Assembly (NCBI GenBank): GCA_003194525.1
Contig: NBIV01000001.1
Location: 434,001-498,000, forward strand
Length of the DNA: 64,000 nt
From: Gracilariopsis chorda
Taxonomy: Eukaryota; Rhodophyta; Florideophyceae; Gracilariales; Gracilariaceae
Direction of reading: 5' to 3'
In this document: positions 61,663 to 64,000 of the stretch, one piece after another
Layout: the number at the start of each line of letters is the position of its first letter
Position numbering within the stretch: the stretch's first letter is position 1
Position numbers and translations under genes: made by a program
The notes under the pieces: model-generated
Seen by the model: only the letters and a program-made list of their open reading frames with translations
Database searches by the model: none
Told to the model about the DNA's origin: nothing

Positions 61663-64000
61663 CTAGGAATGCTTGTTGGATACTTTTCGCTTAGTTCCCT
61701 TCCCGTTTTCCCCATGTCTACCGTTTCCGGATCTACCTTTGTTGGAGCCGTTTTGCCTTGATGGTGTTCCACCACTAGATCCCTTGCCGTGAGATCTACC
61801 CCTTGTATTACCAGTATTGCGACCTCCACCCCCGCTCTTGCCTTCATTCTTTCTTCCAGACTCCTTGTGAGACCTCATATAGTGGGTTGTCGGAGCTGGA
61901 TGACTCTCAGTCCCTGAATTCGGTTGTGCAACGGACTGATGTACATGCAGTTCGGTTTCAAGACGACTTTTCACGTCAGAGATTCCGGCATAGGTCATTC
62001 TCGCCTCTACACACCTCCGCTGATAGTCTTCAATCTCGGCCTGTCTTTCCGCGATCAGCGCTTGCAAACGAGCCATTTCTCTTGCCTTTTCTGATTGCGC
62101 AAGGGATTCTTCATCCATGGCTTCAGGAACCCCGTTGCTCGATCTCTTCTCAGAGCTTCCAGATCGCCTTCTTCGCTTTGGTGAATTCCCATTGGTGTCA
62201 CCGGCTCTCCCGTCTCCAGCGTTTTCGTCTTGCTCCTCTTTTGCAGTGGAAGAATTATCCAAGGATCGCCTGTCGCTGTGCAGTTTTTCCAATACAAGTT
62301 TCGCCCGATCAAAGCGAGCTCTAACGTCAGCTTCAAGTTTAGCGTAACGCGAGATTTCGTTCTCTAGATTAGTGCATCGCACTTCTTCCATTTTCACCCG
62401 CCCCCTCAACTCAGACAACTGAACCTTTGCATAGAGCGTTTCGACCTCTAGCTTTCTTCGAGCTTCCATCTCCTTTTCTAGCGCATTTCTAGCCTCATCG
62501 GCATCACGTTGCTCTTTCCTTCGACTTCGCTCATGAATGACTCTTTGACTCTCTTCCTTCTGAGCTCGAGCGAATATTGCAGTCGGCTTTCGAGCATAGC
62601 CTGTGCTGAGAGCCCCGTTTCGGAGTCGGAAAATGTCAGTAGCAACAAATGCAAGAGCTTGAGGCACGGTAACTTCATCATCATTAAGAGAAACAAGGCG
62701 TCTCAGATTGAGAATAGCTGAGCGTATCCGCTCGACGTATGACGTAACAGCCTTGTTCTTTTGATCTTCATGTTGCCAGTCGTTTTGATCCTGAAGAACA
62801 TCGAGAACTTCGGAAGGATCAACCGAGCCTGCATTCTTAATTGCGAGGCCCACACATGTCAAATCCTGTATATTAAAACCGTACGCATCTGTACGCATCT
62901 CAGGATCCTCATCATCATCTATTGTTTCCTCTTCATTAAAGTCGTCATCCTCATCAGGAAGATCGGGGCTTCCCTTGTCAGGACTGTCTCGGCTTCCATT
63001 ATTGCCTCTATCCATATCGCTTGAATGGTTATTTCTACCACGACGACTGTCAGCCCTTGACCGTTTCCGGTCATTTCTAATCCCGTTTACTCGAGAGCTG
63101 CCGACGACTTCATCCACATCGTCATTGCTTCCATTTTTCTTATCGTTGCTATTGCCCCCAGAACGCCATCCTGAGTTGTCCACCTCATCGTTTGATGACG
63201 TTTCACGTTCGTATGAACCTCTCTGCCTTGTAACTCTTCTGGAGGGACGTCCATGGTGGCCAGAGTGGTTCTGCGTCGTTCTTCTTCTTGAAGACTTTGC
63301 CGGCTCAACAGTATCGTTGACATGATATTGTCCGTCTGCATCCTCATTATCTTGTCCAGGGGAAAGACTTCGTACGCTTTGTGGATTCGCTGAGGCTTTG
63401 TAATCCACCTGCTTGATCTTTCCAGCTGCAAGACGAGTCGTCCGACGCGCCCTACTGCTCGCCTCCTCTTTTTCTGCTTGAGCGGCAATGGCAGCTGCCT
63501 CCCGTGCTTCGGGATCAAGCTCCACCATATCTACGTCCACCGCAGAAGCGAGATCTGCTGTTTTGCTCTCTTTCGATTTCTTCTCGCTTGTACGGTTGGG
63601 AGTAATTGTGCCGCTGGGAGGGGAGTCAGATCTGTTTTTCTTTTTTCTCTTCCTGGCGTCTTGTTTTGCCGGAGATCTCATCCGCTTCTTTGTGCTCCCC
63701 TGCTCTGTTTCCTTTGTGGGGGAGCGACCACTACCTTCAGATTCTGAGCTCTTACTTTGCTGTGGATCAGTCTGATTGGATTGCAATTGAGCCTCACCGG
63801 GGCTGCCGGCACTAGATGGCTCCTTCGTTACGGGTTCTGACAGAACAGCAGGCGATCTGTTTGCATCGGCTGGCTGGCTCCCTTCAGCTACATCGGTCAT
63901 CTCGACATCTTTCGCAGCGGGAGCGTGATTGTCAGGAGAACTATCCGGCTTGTCAGTTTCCGACTCTTGCCCTTTGGCGTCAGCTGTTTCTGGCTGAGGC
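61663..64000 (-). CDS. large low-complexity nuclear-type coiled-coil protein, 5' end outside window
   Basis: The minus frame is open from the right edge to a TAG at 61663-61665, at least 778 residues; an ATG at 63898-63900 is internal or a possible start. The upstream 350 residues are Ser/Asp/Arg/Lys-rich with probable nuclear signals (KKRMRSPAK, ARKRKKKNRSD) and acidic clusters (DEDDDFNEEETIDDDED). A folded region follows (NIQDLTCVGLAIKNAGSVDP, SYVERIRSAILNLRRLVSLN, VPQALAFVATDIFRLRNGA), then a long coiled coil (RRKEQRDADEARNALEKEME and onward) and a Gly/Ser/Arg/Lys-rich tail (GGGGRNTGNTRGRSHGKG). No known domain is recognised. Composition suggests a chromatin or RNA-associated protein, by inference only. 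Confidence 0.8.
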   Translation of the reverse strand, partial: PQPETADAKGQESETDKPDSSPDNHAPAAKDVEMTDVAEGSQPADANRSPAVLSEPVTKEPSSAGSPGEAQLQSNQTDPQQSKSSESEGSGRSPTKETEQGSTKKRMRSPAKQDARKRKKKNRSDSPPSGTITPNRTSEKKSKESKTADLASAVDVDMVELDPEAREAAAIAAQAEKEEASSRARRTTRLAAGKIKQVDYKASANPQSVRSLSPGQDNEDADGQYHVNDTVEPAKSSRRRTTQNHSGHHGRPSRRVTRQRGSYERETSSNDEVDNSGWRSGGNSNDKKNGSNDDVDEVVGSSRVNGIRNDRKRSRADSRRGRNNHSSDMDRGNNGSRDSPDKGSPDLPDEDDDFNEEETIDDDEDPEMRTDAYGFNIQDLTCVGLAIKNAGSVDPSEVLDVLQDQNDWQHEDQKNKAVTSYVERIRSAILNLRRLVSLNDDEVTVPQALAFVATDIFRLRNGALSTGYARKPTAIFARAQKEESQRVIHERSRRKEQRDADEARNALEKEMEARRKLEVETLYAKVQLSELRGRVKMEEVRCTNLENEISRYAKLEADVRARFDRAKLVLEKLHSDRRSLDNSSTAKEEQDENAGDGRAGDTNGNSPKRRRRSGSSEKRSSNGVPEAMDEESLAQSEKAREMARLQALIAERQAEIEDYQRRCVEARMTYAGISDVKSRLETELHVHQSVAQPNSGTESHPAPTTHYMRSHKESGRKNEGKSGGGGRNTGNTRGRSHGKGSSGGTPSRQNGSNKGRSGNGRHGENGKGTKRKVSNKHS

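Noticed and set aside
1-64000. tRNA, rRNA, CRISPR arrays and bacterial-type operons
   Set aside because: No T-arm and acceptor pairing consistent with a tRNA was found by eye, no rRNA-like sequence, no regularly spaced direct repeats, and the gene set is eukaryotic.

Overview
The window reads as nuclear DNA of a photosynthetic eukaryote, most likely a florideophyte red alga of the Chondrus type. That assignment is an inference. It rests on mostly single-exon genes, a few short introns (62 to 115 bp, two with a CTAAC branch motif), a red-algal-type ArsM arsenite methyltransferase, a phytyl-ester-synthase-like protein, a DnaJ-type zinc-finger protein with a twin-arginine thylakoid signal, and islands of genes separated by kilobases of gene-poor DNA holding retroelement fragments. 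There are no operons; genes lie on both strands, often as divergent pairs.

Layout. 1-10.5 kb: an ABCC transporter running off the left edge, arsenite methyltransferase, phytyl-ester-synthase-like protein and a first UBR7-like protein. 11-21.8 kb: a RING protein, ARMC8/GID5, a second UBR7-like protein on the opposite strand and a HEAT-repeat protein; several of these belong to ubiquitin-ligase families. 22-29.3 kb: a LINE fragment, a spliced YqgF-family gene, a C2H2 zinc-finger gene with a frame change, tubulin cofactor E and a bromodomain-NET protein. 31.7-36.3 kb: gamma-glutamyltransferase, a spliced F-box/Sel1 gene and a voltage-gated channel with a cyclic-nucleotide-binding fold. 40-46.2 kb: inositol-3-phosphate synthase, taxilin, and DNA polymerase eta in two frames. 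46.7-49.8 kb: a graveyard with a Ty3/gypsy chromovirus fossil, LINE RNase H remnants and a nearly identical 83-bp direct repeat. 51.6-64 kb: an unrecognised basic protein, a 214-bp PIF/Harbinger-type MITE with TAA target duplications, an Mpo1-like dioxygenase, a LUC7-like U1 snRNP protein, a spliced unknown gene, the lumenal DnaJ-type protein, class II fructose-bisphosphate aldolase, and a low-complexity nuclear-type protein running off the right edge.

Most genes are housekeeping and unrelated to their neighbours. The least ordinary points are splice models that rebuild conserved domains across frame breaks, the MITE, frame disruptions in polymerase eta and the zinc-finger gene, the six Cys-Cys pairs in the ArsM tail, and an intergenic 8-mer (TAACCCTT) seen more often than chance would give. 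I found no convincing wholly new system.
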